The notes beneath the pieces are model-generated. The model did not search any database. It saw nothing but the letters and a program-made list of their open reading frames with translations, and was not told where the DNA came from. This document shows positions 22,115-32,015 of a stretch of DNA of 64,000 nt, piece after piece (position 1 is the stretch's first letter; the number at the start of each line of letters is the position of its first letter). Source of the stretch: Cladochytrium replicatum (taxonomy: Eukaryota; Chytridiomycota; Chytridiomycetes; Cladochytriales; Cladochytriaceae). The position numbers and the translations under genes are program-made. The stretch covers positions 186,001 to 250,000 of the forward strand of contig JAHLKD010000055.1 of assembly GCA_025526935.1 (NCBI GenBank), read 5' to 3'.

Positions 22115-23044
22115 TGACGAAGATGGGTTGAGCGAGGCTGACGCGCAATCCCACGGGCACTGTCCAGCACAGTTTCCTGAGCATCCATGGGGAGCTGACC
22201 ACGGACATACAGGAAAATAGCAGGATCAGTAACTGAACTGAGGATATGTGCATATCTCTTGTGAACAACTTCCCTGACCGCAGCCTCCCGCTGCTCCAAA
22301 GGCAGAGTAGAGGCTCGGCGAAGAAAGTCAGGGTTTGATTCGTCAGTGGAAGCTTCCTGGGTGGAGAAGTGCGCACGGAGAGCAATTGCGGTTGAGCGAA
22401 TACAGATAAAGGAAGCAATGTTGCGACCAACGAAACTGATGTGGCGGATACCACGCACCACCTCATCGCCCAAGAGAGCCCTCAGCATGGTCCGCACAAA
22501 GCCGAGTGATGTCCTTGATGTACACAGTGGTCAAATCATCCACACGGGCCTGAAGATCAGCAGGTGGGGAGACCAGCAGCGGAGAGGTCGGAGGATAGAA
22601 TACGACAGGCCGAGGGCCACGAAGGCTGACATTCGAAGTGGGGTCACGACCAGCAAGGGCAGTCCTGACAGCTTCTGTACGAGATTCAGCACTCAGTGTG
22701 GGGAGACTCTCAAGCACACGGGCACGGGCATTGGCAGCAGCAGCGGCATAAGTGCGTGGACCACGAGGTCCACGTGGGGCAGGTCGACTAGACGGGGGGC
22801 GAGGGCCAGGAGCACCAGAGTTCCCAAGATTGTCCTGAATTGAAGGATTACCATGCAGTTGTCTAGGGGGAAGGCACACAGGCGCAGCCACATCATCATG
22901 GAGGGAGACAGGGGCAACCGGAGGTGAAGGCGAAGGCAGCGGCCTCCCAAAGCGACCCACCAGATCCTCGGCCATATCACGACAAACACTAAAAAATTCA
23001 GCAGGAGTGTCCCTCGGCAAGTGTGCAAGCATAGGATCCAGCAT
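22111..23044 (-). pseudogene. LINE-A ORF1 (gag-like), one frameshift
   Basis: The first ATG is at 23044 (MLDPMLAHLPRDT). The N-terminal part is Pro/Arg-rich and disordered. The conserved C-terminal core (HISFVGRNIASFIC, then EVVHKRYAHILSSV) is in a second frame that joins near 22490, so a single-base shift separates the two parts. The stop overlaps the ORF2 ATG (ATGA), which fits termination-reinitiation for ORF2. It aligns in its core with LINE-B ORF1. Confidence 0.75.
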
Positions 23045-23078
23045 CGCCAACGGATCAAAGGTTGCACAAACAGATGGC

Positions 23079-23220
23079 TTTTTTTTTCTTTTTTTTTTTT
23101 GAACTTCATAATATGTATTTATTGTCCAACCAATACATATCACCCGCTGGTGCAAAATCCAAATACAAGTGTAAAAATACACGTAAATTGGCAGCACATG
23201 GGGAGCCGTGCGAGCCGTAG
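23079..23220 (-). mobile_element. isolated LINE-A 3' tail
   Basis: About 120 bases nearly identical to the 3' terminus of LINE-A (compare 18593-18710), with plus-strand poly(T) at 23079-23100 next to the 5' end of LINE-A. Its 5' end at 23220 (cctacggctcgcacggctcc on the minus strand) abuts the poly(A) of SINE copy 1. Confidence 0.88.
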
Positions 23221-23221
23221 G

Positions 23222-23529
23222 TTTTTTTTTTTTTTTTTTTTTTTTGAATGTTATAACATGTATTGACAATGCTTAATCAGTACATGTCACCCACGTGTAC
23301 TTCAACCAAGATTTGGAATCTTCAGTACTTGGGGAGCCGTGCGAGCCGTAGGAAAGAGGAGCGAAGGCAATGGCGAATCGAAGGAGGTGTGGCGCGGTAC
23401 TTGCACGTGACACGATATTGCGAGAGATATATTTCGTAGGAAATTCGAATCCAGTCCCCTATAGGATTCGAACCGCGGAGTTTAGCTTCGAAAAGTCGCA
23501 TTCGTACCGAGTAAGCCACTATGAGGTCC
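23222..23529 (-). mobile_element. tRNA-derived SINE, copy 1
   Basis: A 308-base element in minus orientation: tRNA-related head at 23529 (GGACCTCATAGTGG...), unrelated body, a tail starting cctacggctcgcacggctcc and a 24-base poly(A). The head has a B box GGTTCGAATCC, identical to the consensus, and an A-box-like TGGCTTACTCGG. The tail starts with the same block as the LINE-A tail and ends with a related ACATG/GACAATA/TATAAC motif, so LINE-A or a close relative probably mobilises it. It is about 98-99% identical to copy 2. Confidence 0.85.
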
Positions 23530-23837
23530 TTTTTTTTTTTTTTTTTTTTTTTTGAATGTTATAACATGTATTGACAATGCTTAATCAGTACATGTCACCC
23601 ACGTGTACTTCAACCAAGATTTGGAATCTTCAGTACTTGGGGAGCCGTGCGAGCCGTAGGAAAGAGGAGCGAAGGCAATGGCGAATCGAAGGAGATGTGG
23701 CGCGGTACTTGCACGTGACACGATATTGCGAGAGATATATTTCGTAGGAAATTCAAATCCAGTCCCCTATAGGATTCGAACCGCGGAGTTTAGCTTCGAA
23801 AAGTCGCATTCGTACCGACTGAGCCACTATGAGGTCC
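23530..23837 (-). mobile_element. tRNA-derived SINE, copy 2
   Basis: Same structure as copy 1. Its A box TGGCTCAGTCGG fits the TRGCNNAGYNGG consensus fully and its B box is GGTTCGAATCC. Its 24-base poly(A) (23530-23553, plus-strand T) directly abuts the first base of copy 1. No gap or target duplication separates the two, so they form a head-to-tail dimer. Confidence 0.85.
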
Positions 23838-23839
23838 CA

Positions 23840-26035
23840 TTTTTTTTTTTTTTTTAACAATATTATTATTTATTTTGCACATACAATGCATAACAAAAAA
23901 CAACACCCAAAGTGCCTTACAAGATGGTCATGGACCAGCACATAGGGAAGCGCGCGCAGCATAAGGAAAAGCAACAAAGCAAAACAGAGAATGTAAACTC
24001 AAACCTGTGGCTACCCGTCAGATACTGCTAAGGTGCCAAAAAAACAGGTGAGTAATAAATAATGAGAAAAGAAAACGTTAAAGATCCACAAATGCAGGGC
24101 CAAAGAGGGAGTCTGGAGGAGAAACTTCTAATGGCAGACCCATACAGTGAAGCCAAATCTTATGGAGACAACGAAAAACTAGATACCACGGTGCAAGATT
24201 CACTGGGTTGACAATGCGAAGTGGACGAAGGCCATCAATTGCAACGTCAAGCGGAAGTTGTAAAACAGGAACAGGAACAGGAGGCAACAATAGGTCAAGA
24301 CGCAAACATTCTGAAACATGAGATCTAGAGAGAGTTGCAGTGCGGCAGTGACAACACTGCTTGCGGGGGTGATAAAACAAACGTCCAAGGCGATACTGCA
24401 GAAGCCTCAAGATTGACGAAATAGGGAAGCATGGAGGAGCAATTGCTAGGGCATGAGGGTGTGCAGATGCAAGGGGAGCAAAGCTAGCAGCTATAGAACC
24501 ATAGGCAGATGAGGCTACTTGGTGAAAGTGATTTGCGATAACATCAGAAGGTTTGGGAACTACAACATTTGCAGCCGGGAAGAGGAAGTGATTGTTGAAA
24601 GGGACAGGAGAACAACGAAAGTGCTTTCCCTGGTGAAGAAAGAATGACAACATAGAGTGAACCATATCAGGGGCATCATCATCCAGCCAACGTTGAAACA
24701 TCTGAAACTGCAGATATTGAAGCCGAAACTGAAGGTCAGGAAACTTAAAAAACAGTAAAACCCCAGCAATTGAAGTGGAAAATGAAAGGCGAAGAAATCG
24801 ACACAAACATTGGTGAATAAAAGTCCGAACTGGTTTGCAAACAGCAACAGAGGGAAGAATAAAATATAAACCAAATTCAAGCGTAGGTCGAATAAAAGAC
24901 AAAAACAAATGACGAACCACAACCAGAGAATGAGAACCAAACATCCTTGAAAAAGAAAGCAAAGCAAAAGAAGCTGCGCGCGCTTTGGCAAGTCGATGGG
25001 AAATAGTCAGTGAAACATCAAATCCAGTATCTCCAAAAAAGCAACCCAGATAACGAAATGAAGGCTTGACAGGCAGAGGTTGACCATGAAGAAGCAAAGG
25101 CGAATGAGCAGGAATAGGAATTTTTGTGAGAATCACAGACTTCAAAGGAGCAAAAGAAAAACCACGAGCTTGGGCAAACTGGTCACAAACAGAGAGAAGA
25201 ACCTGCATAGCATCCAAAGTAATTGCAAACAAGGCCAAATCATCTGCAAATAAAAAAGAATTATATCGTGGTTTGGCAGGATGAAAGAGTGTTATAGGTG
25301 GGGCAAATGGTCGGAGGAGCCCAGGTAGAGGATCAAGAAAAGTGATATAGAGAAGTGGACTGAGAACAGAACCTTGAAACAAACCTCTAAACAAATCAAA
25401 AGCATCTGAAAAACAATTTGCAACAACCACTCTGGAAGAACAAAAATCAAACAGAGACTTCAAAACAAAAACAAATGGCAACGGTACTCCCCTAGAAAGA
25501 AGCTCAGCCCAAAGAATTGCACGATTTGTGGTGTCATAAGCTGCTTGAATATCTAAAAAACCAGCAACCCAAGGAACCTTGGCATTAGACGCACGGGAGA
25601 TACATGCCTGAAGACCAAAAACACATTCCATTCCCGAGCGGTGTGACTGAAATCCCGCTTGGGCAGCATCAAGTGGGCGTTGAGACGTGATAGCAGAATA
25701 AAGATGTGGCAACAAAGCTCGCTCAAAAATTTTTCGGGCAACACACGAAAGAGTAATGGGGCGATAATTAGTAATATCACCAAGTGTACCACGTTGCTTC
25801 CAAACTGGGTGCAAAAGCCCAAGATTCCATGAAGTGGGTGTAAGACTACTGCGAAAAATGGACTGAGAAAGTTGCAAGAACAATGGAGCAAGAATAGCTG
25901 AAATTGGGCGATAAAGTTCTGCAGGCAGACGATCATGACCCGGGGCAGACTCCAAAGGGCAGTCCCTAATAGCTAGAACAAAAGCTTCAACATCCAATGG
26001 CAGCTGAAAATCACACAGAACAATTGAAGGTGAAA
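23840..26035 (-). mobile_element. LINE-B copy 2, 5'-truncated
   Basis: Minus-strand LINE-B insertion with an intact 3' end: poly(A) as plus-strand T at 23840-23856, about 220 bases of 3' UTR, and an open RT frame. Homology with LINE-B copy 1 runs to 26035 and stops inside the linker before the reverse transcriptase, so the endonuclease and ORF1 are missing. A tRNA-Lys gene starts seven bases further on, in the opposite orientation. Confidence 0.92.
24078..25997 (-). pseudogene. LINE-B ORF2 C-terminal part (reverse transcriptase), open frame
   Basis: A 639-codon uninterrupted frame holding the reverse transcriptase (AGFQSHRSGMECVF, FLDIQAAYDTTNR, FQGSVLSPLLYI, FADDLALFAI), thumb and a C-terminal CCHC motif (CCHCRTATLSRSHVSEC). 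The absence of stops shows recent insertion. Without the endonuclease, ORF1 and promoter it cannot be a working element. Confidence 0.88.
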
Positions 26036-26042
26036 GTCAGAT

Positions 26043-26116
26043 ACCTGGGTAGCTCAATTGGTTAGAGCGTGAGACTCTTAATCTCAAGGCTGGGGGTTCG
26101 AGACCCCCCTCGGGTG
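26043..26116 (+). tRNA. tRNA-Lys (anticodon CTT)
   Basis: A full cloverleaf: acceptor ACCTGGG with CTCGGGT plus discriminator G (A-T, C-G, C-G, T-G, G-C, G-T, G-C), D arm GCTC...GAGC, anticodon stem TGAGA/TCTCA around loop CTCTTAA (anticodon CTT), and T arm GGGGG TTCGAGA CCCCC. A and B boxes are normal. No intron. The LINE-B copy 2 truncation lies seven bases upstream. Confidence 0.95.
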
Positions 26117-26121
26117 GAAAA

Positions 26122-26267
26122 TTTTGATGAAATCGTTGACTGAACGTTCCAAGCACTATATACTATTCGGTTCGCTGTCACTAGGAGTCTTCACTTTTGA
26201 TGAAATCGTTGATTCAACGTTCCAAGCACTATATACTATTCGGTTCGCTGTCACTAGGAGTCTCCAC
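26122..26267. repeat. 73-base tandem duplication downstream of tRNA-Lys
   Basis: A 73-base unit beginning ttttgatgaaatcgttga occurs twice (26122 and 26195) with few differences, starting six bases after the tRNA. The first unit begins with a T run that could terminate Pol III, but the run is only four T long. Confidence 0.85.
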
Positions 26268-26995
26268 TTGCTCATTTCGGGTCCCCTGTAGAGTCAAATT
26301 GGCCGGAATGTATGATCATGGTATTAAGTGCACAAACACACTTTGTTCCCCGTATTTGAATAGAAGATCTGGCTTTTCGACGTACTTGTCTCAATTGATT
26401 TTGAGGCAGCCTCACAATGATCTCGATCTTTGGTGTACCGAATGTATATAAATTCTAAGTACATGTATGGTACACTACATCTCTCAGTGTGTTCACAACT
26501 ATATTTTCACTCATTCTTCCCCTTACATTTGCTTTTGATCAAGTTACCCACTCGTCACTCGTAGAAAACTTAACTGTTCTCTTAGCCCCTGCATGACCAC
26601 CTACCTGTCTCTGCAGTCCACTCAGATTACTCAATGGCTAAGCGTTGATGAGGGATAGTGCGAGGAGGAGGTTTAGAGCAATGGATTGCTTGGGGGAGGA
26701 TTATCACTGTTGGGTTTGTTGCGGACTTGTGGAGGAAACGGACGTCGCCCAGTGGGCACAAGGAGGAAGTGGATGGGGGAAGTGGGCAGAACTGAAAACT
26801 AGATGATATTTCAATGCTTCACGGCTGACTTTCTTGTGATTGTTTGTTCTTATATCAACCATTACTAATTACGAATAGTATTATTGGTTTGGGGTTGACC
26901 CAAGAATCGGTCTTTAATATGCGCTCAGCTGCATTTTCAACAACGCAATACAAAGAAGCAAAAAAGAAATGCGGTGCACATCGAAAGGAAGAAAA
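26268..26995. other. no recognisable gene
   Basis: AT-rich interval between the tRNA-Lys repeats and the 3' end of the DAHP synthase gene. I see no coding signal. Confidence 0.5.
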
Positions 26996-28792
26996 TCACA
27001 TGTTCAACTGGGAACGCTGTCCAGCAAAGTATTTAGCAATCATGAACGCAACGTCAAGTGATTGCTCGTAGTTCAACCTATAGTTGCCGTTTAGCTCAGA
27101 CTCTCTGAGGAAATATATGTCGATTAAGTACCTGGGATCGCAGAAAGTCTGGTAATTTGTCAGCAGGTCGGACTCGGACAACTCCATCGAACCGCCGATG
27201 GTCTCGGTAACCCGGTCTCCGGTGAGCTCGAAATGGACTCCACCGAGACGCGATCCACAATCTTTGTGGATACGGAAGGCCTTGCCAAGTTCCTATTAAG
27301 TTGAGTTAGCACAGTTACGAAGTCTCATGATTTCAAAATCATTGCTTACGGTCATAATATGCTCGAATCGCCGGGTCTTGACGCCGTTGGAGGACATTTC
27401 CGTGTTTCCATGCATAGGATCAGAGCACTAAAACGCAATGTGAGTGACGACGACTCAGAGTACAATTAGGACCAGACATACCCAGACCACCTTGTGGTTT
27501 GTGCACTGGACCGCACGAATGTGACCTGGGAGGTGGTCGCCAATAGCTTCGTGGCCGTATCGAGAGATGAGAGTTACTTTGCCTAATAAAAGAACGATCG
27601 AATCTGTCATTGCCAGTGTACCGGTTGCGAGTGATCGTACCAGGCAGACACAATGGGTCGATGATATCAAGAAGTTCAACCAACTCATCCGGTTTCATCG
27701 ACGGGCCAACCTTAATCCCGATCGGGTTCTCCAGTCCTCTAAAGTACTCCACATGTCCACCGTCCAACTGGCGCGTCCGATCCCCGATCCACAGGAAATG
27801 CGCGCCAAGGTTGTACCACTTCTCTCCCACCTTCCTCGTCAACTGGGTCTCATAATCCAGCAGCAACCCCTCGTGCGACATGAACAGATCCACCGACGCC
27901 ATGCTGGGGTTCGTCTTCGCATCGTCTTCGGCTCCAATCGTTCGCATGAAATCCAGCGCGTCACGAAGTCTCTCGACAATGTGCTGGTACTCGAGGCGCA
28001 CCGCAGGGGAACGCACGTGGTCGAGCGCCCAGGCGTCGATGTCCCACATCTCGGGGTTATGCAAGTCCGCGAACCCGCTCGCGAGGAGTGCGCGGACGTA
28101 GTTGATCGTTGCGGAGGAGTGAAAGTACGCTTGGAGAAGACGTTGGGGGTCCGGCTGGCGTTCGCTCAGGTCGTTGCCGTTGACGTTGTCGCCGCGGAAC
28201 GCGAGGTACTCGACACCGTTGATGGTTTCGGTGGGTTTGGAACGCGGCTTGGCGTATTGGCCGCCCATGCGTGCGATCCGTACGACCGACGTGCGGCCGC
28301 CCCAGACGAGGATGAGCGACATTTGGAGAAGGACTTTCAGTTTGCTTTCGATTGGATCCTGATCGAACGAGGACGGAAGTTTTCAGTATGACTAACGGAA
28401 TCAAAGCGCGCGCCGTTAAGGAACGGCTCAATTTCGATCTGGGACAGTACCTGTGAGCAGTAATCAAACAGCTCTGCACAGTCGCCCCCCTGCAGCAAGA
28501 AGCACTTGCCCTCTGCGACTTCGGCAAGTTGCTGACGCAGCTTCTGAACCTACAAAGATTGGATCCAATGAGAAAATAGCACATAATGCATCAAAAACAA
28601 ACGTACTTCAGTTGCAGTGACCAAGGGAGGAAGCCTGTTGAGTTTGTTCAGCACAGACTTAAGCTGATCCTGGTTTTCGTAGGTGACATCCTGCTTGACT
28701 TTCTTCTCTCTCCAGCTCTCCGGGCCCCATCCATGCACCTTGTTTTCGTTCTCGATGTGTTTTACCCCGTTTGTCTTTGCTTTTGATGCCAT
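26996..28792 (-). CDS. class II 3-deoxy-D-arabino-heptulosonate 7-phosphate synthase
   Basis: Seven exons (28792-28607, 28549-28451, 28358-27641, 27582-27482, 27427-27350, 27292-27132, 27077-26996) encode 474 residues, the usual size for the class II (plant/microbial AroH-type) enzyme. Family motifs in order: LPPLVTATE, FLLQGGDCAELFDYC, RMGGQYAKPRS, GDNVNG, DPQRLLQAYFHSSATINYVR, LDFMRTIG, SHEGLLLDYE, W..DPMHGN, and DPRLNYEQSLDVAFMIAKYF at the end. It condenses phosphoenolpyruvate and erythrose 4-phosphate at the entry to the shikimate pathway. The Cys in GGDC and the later acidic and His residues are the family's metal site. No targeting peptide is visible, so a cytosolic location is likely. 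Confidence 0.95.
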
Positions 28793-28949
28793 GTCAAAAA
28801 CAATTATTATGACAAGTGTGCCACGCACGTGGGTAATAAATCTGAAGAGGAGAACGGAGACCCATCCACAAAGTTACATGGGGCGGGACGGTTTCTTCAA
28901 CAATCCATCCTTAGGTGTAGAAGTCACTCCATGAGTCTGTGAGAAAATA

Positions 28950-29610
28950 GAAATGGATTGGGACGCTTTTGCAGCCACTCAATTTGGCATGTAAGAGAAT
29001 TTTGTAGGGACTGTGGAACACGAGTTCGTTGGCCTTTCACTATTGACGGTCACGGAGCAGCCGTTGCTAAGTGTCATACAACGGCTCGTTCCATATGCCA
29101 GGCAAAGTTTGCTGAGCAGTTTACCGACTTGGGTAACAGAGGCAAAGTTTGGAATCAAGAACTGTGGAACTGTACACTACCTTGGATTTGACAGTGAGGG
29201 TGCCTGAGAGAACTCACTCAGCCCCGGAACTTAATGCTATGGCCTGAAAAGAGACAGGACCTGCCGGGCCATTCATTGGAGTACTTCCTCAGGAAGGCGG
29301 CGAGCAAAATTTCTGGCTAATTTCATTCAGTGCAATGCTCTTGAAGAAGCCATTGAGTGCGGAGAATGCGGATTTGGACTTTCAATCGACAGACTTTCTA
29401 AAGAGGACCAGATTAATAGTTTCAGAACCTGCTTTGGCCCTGTTCTCATCGTGTTGGATCACTACGATACATTGCAGATATCCAGGGCTTTCGGGGATTG
29501 ATCCGAAGGAGCATATTTTTGGTGATGGGTCTGATGTAATCGTTTACATGGGCCAGAAAACTGTTGTGGTCGCTTGTTGCGTGGTTATGAACGAGGGTTC
29601 ATAAACGAGC
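28950..29610 (+). other. unassigned stretch with possible coding segments
   Basis: Two segments look partly coding on the plus strand: one near 28953-29200 (MDWDAFAATQFGM, then in another frame FCRDCGTRVRWPF), and one near 29330-29510 with CGECGFGLSIDRLSKEDQ and FGPVLIVLDHYDTLQISRAF. Candidate introns (gtaagagaa...) exist but I could not build one continuous protein or recognise a family. The paired CxxC motifs may hint at a zinc ribbon, or be chance. Confidence 0.25.
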
Positions 29611-29817
29611 TCCTGATGGAATCCCATGTTGGGAAACCTACACTGCAAGCTTTGCTCTGGTTATGATGGATCCCTACAAGCTGAGCGGATGGAACATGGT
29701 CTGGAACATGCACGCATGCAAATCGTTCATTTCTGCCTTTGTTCTTTAAGCAAGCGAGTGTTGTGGGGGAGCGCCTGATTTATTGTTTGTCCTCTTTGCA
29801 TGCTGTCTATGAAACAA

Positions 29818-31903
29818 CTAGCTTGCACATGCCCTCCTGCACGCTTCAAAACCTGCCCACAAAACCGTTGCCGCCCACACCGCGACCCTCCCACTCCACC
29901 TGATATCAATCGCACCCTGGTGAATCGTTTCACCAAGCAACGACCGACTCAACGAAACAAATTCCGTGTGCTCATACAACACGGCAACCCGCAACGTCAA
30001 TGCGCAAACAAGCAAGTAAACAGTCCATACCAAAACTATCCGCAGCAAAGACGTCCCACCAGAGGAGCTCGGCTTTTCCGATCCTGCAGACACCTTCAGT
30101 GCGCGCTGCGCAAACTCATTGTCCTTGCCCAAACTCAACACCGGCGCATGCGCCCCTGCCATCTTCACCATCTTCCTCCCAACACGCACAAACCCTTCCT
30201 CCTCCAATCCCTCCACCGCAGCAACTTGCTCCCCATCACCGACCGCCCGCGCCTTCAACGACCAGCGTCCTACTTCGGTGACCTGCACATCGACGCGTTT
30301 CCCCATCAAACCGGCCGCCTCACGGACAATCACTTGTCTGTACCGCCGGTCGTGTCCGACAAGATGCTCACCGTCCGCGCTGCGATCCGTGATGATGACG
30401 CTCAGACGCTCGCCGACGGAGCCGAGGCTGGCTGCGAGCGCGGCGTCCCGTTGGGACTCGAAGAGGTCCGTGACGGCACGGGAGCGGGCTTTGACGATGT
30501 GAGTCTGCACGCGCCTCATGCGCGCCGCGGGGGTGCCGGGACGCGGGTAGAATTGTGAGATGTGGGTGACGGGGAATGTCCAGCGGGAGAGGAGCTCGAG
30601 GGTTTGTTCAAAGTCTTCGTCAGTTTCGGTTGGGAACCCGCAGATGATGTCTAAAAAGGAGAAAATCATTGGTGAATTCGCATGATCAGAAATGGGTCGT
30701 CACAGTACCTGTTGCGAGTGTGATCCCTGGAACACGCTCCGTCAACGTTCTCGCGACGCGTTCGAAATCAGCGACGGTGTAGAGTCTCTTCATGTCACGC
30801 AAAACTTTATCGCTACCGGCCTGCACCGGCACATGCAAGAACGCATAGACTCGTGGGTGGTTCATGATCTCCGCAATGTCCTCGAGATGCTCGAGAATGT
30901 ACGGCGGGTTGGTCATTCCTACCCGCAACATCGCGTCTTTCGTCTCCGGTTTCTCCATGGCAAGTTCCTCCATTGCACTCAGGATTCCACGGAGAAGAAC
31001 AACAATGTTGGTGCCGAGATCACGGCCGTACGCTCCTGTGTCTTCTGACGTCAACCAGATTTCCATCACACCTTCTTGAAGCACATCTACGACCCTCGAT
31101 ATGATCTCCTCCGGTGGATACGACCCAAGGTCCCCGCGTGCTTGTTTGGTTTTGCAGTACGTGCACTGGTTCAAACACCCCGTGTTGATCGGGATGATCT
31201 CGATGTAGGGGTTCCTTCTAATCTTGGGAAGATCCAGCGCCGCACCACCAAGCTTCTTCCTCCCCTCTTTCCTCTCCCTTGTCAACCTCACAACGTTCCC
31301 CTTCAACGACTCCTCGACAACCTCGACAACCCGATCGATCTGCTGCACCCCGACAATCGAGTAATCCTGCCACGCGCTGCCTTTCGCCGAAGTCGCTTGC
31401 GGCACACACCCCGCGACCACGACGCGTTTGCCTCTCGACACGGCCTCGTTGACCGCATTCACAAAGGTCGCTTCCGAAGGACCTTTCACGGCGCAAGAGT
31501 TGAGAAGCCACACTTGCGCGTCCTCGCGAGAGGCATCATCGAGTAAGACGCGGTAACCCTCCGCGGCGAGCTGGCCCGCCATGTACTCTGAATCCGAGTT
31601 GTTGTGGCTGCACCCCCATGTTTTGACGTACACGGACTGGGTGCCCGGGAGAAAGTTTTCGGAAAGTGGTGGTGGTTGTGGAATAGAGTCTGCTTTGCCT
31701 GAAGGCGATGGAGACGCACGCTGACGCTTTGGTTGGACGGCGTCAGGAACAATTTGGTCAGTTTTCCGGGTCTTTCTAATGCGTCTTGGGACGTGGCGGT
31801 AAGATTCACGGACTTCGGTTCCCGCTGCGTCAACCGTCGCGCCCAGCTCCTCGATGTCGTCGATGTCGCCGTTCTGCTGCAGATACAGCACTGAGGGGTC
31901 CAT
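29818..31903 (-). CDS. CDKAL1: CDKAL1-type threonylcarbamoyladenosine tRNA methylthiotransferase
   Basis: Two exons (31903-30709 and 30650-29818) encode about 675 residues. After a basic disordered N-terminus come the UPF0004 domain with cysteines 98, 137 and 166 ([39 protein letters not shown]), the radical-SAM site [17 protein letters not shown] (cysteines 243, 247, 250), [40 protein letters not shown] and a TRAM domain. The C-terminus has one hydrophobic segment ([20 protein letters not shown]), matching the tail anchor that holds animal CDKAL1 at the ER. The enzyme inserts a methylthio group into t6A37 of tRNA-Lys(UUU). All six iron-sulfur cysteines are present. It lies 112 bases downstream of the Sgt2 stop on the same strand. 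Confidence 0.93.
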
Positions 31904-32015
31904 TTTTTTGATGGAATAATTCGTGATGGGTTGTGGCGATGCAGATAGAACGAGGTTAGAGGCTTTGACATCTGGGTTGCTAGAACTTTTCTATTAAACA
32001 ACCACTTTGTTGGTA

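Larger units (their letters stand above)
18579..23078 (-). mobile_element. LINE-A, near-intact non-LTR retrotransposon
   Basis: A minus-strand non-LTR retrotransposon with ORF1 (22111-23044) and ORF2 (18793-22114) overlapping as ATGA, a 3' UTR of about 200 bases (18593-18792) and a poly(A) tail seen as plus-strand poly(T) at 18581-18589. The tail was the target of the hAT insertion. The 5' end at about 23078 lies only about 35 bases before the first ATG of ORF1 and abuts the poly(A) of another LINE-A tail, so some 5' sequence is probably missing. Only single-base frameshifts disrupt the ORFs. Confidence 0.9.

Noticed and set aside
22463-23269. A long ORF with Lys runs upstream of LINE-A ORF1 (start near 23269)
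   Set aside because: The Lys runs are translated poly(A) tails of neighbouring elements. The true ORF1 start is at or near 23044.
23246-23529. The SINE head as a working tRNA gene
   Set aside because: A and B boxes are good but the acceptor and T stems do not pair, so it cannot fold as a tRNA.
26043-31903. A functional link between tRNA-Lys and the nearby CDKAL1-type enzyme
   Set aside because: The tRNA here has anticodon CTT, while the known substrate is tRNA-Lys(UUU); they are kilobases apart with the DAHP synthase gene between. Proximity looks accidental.
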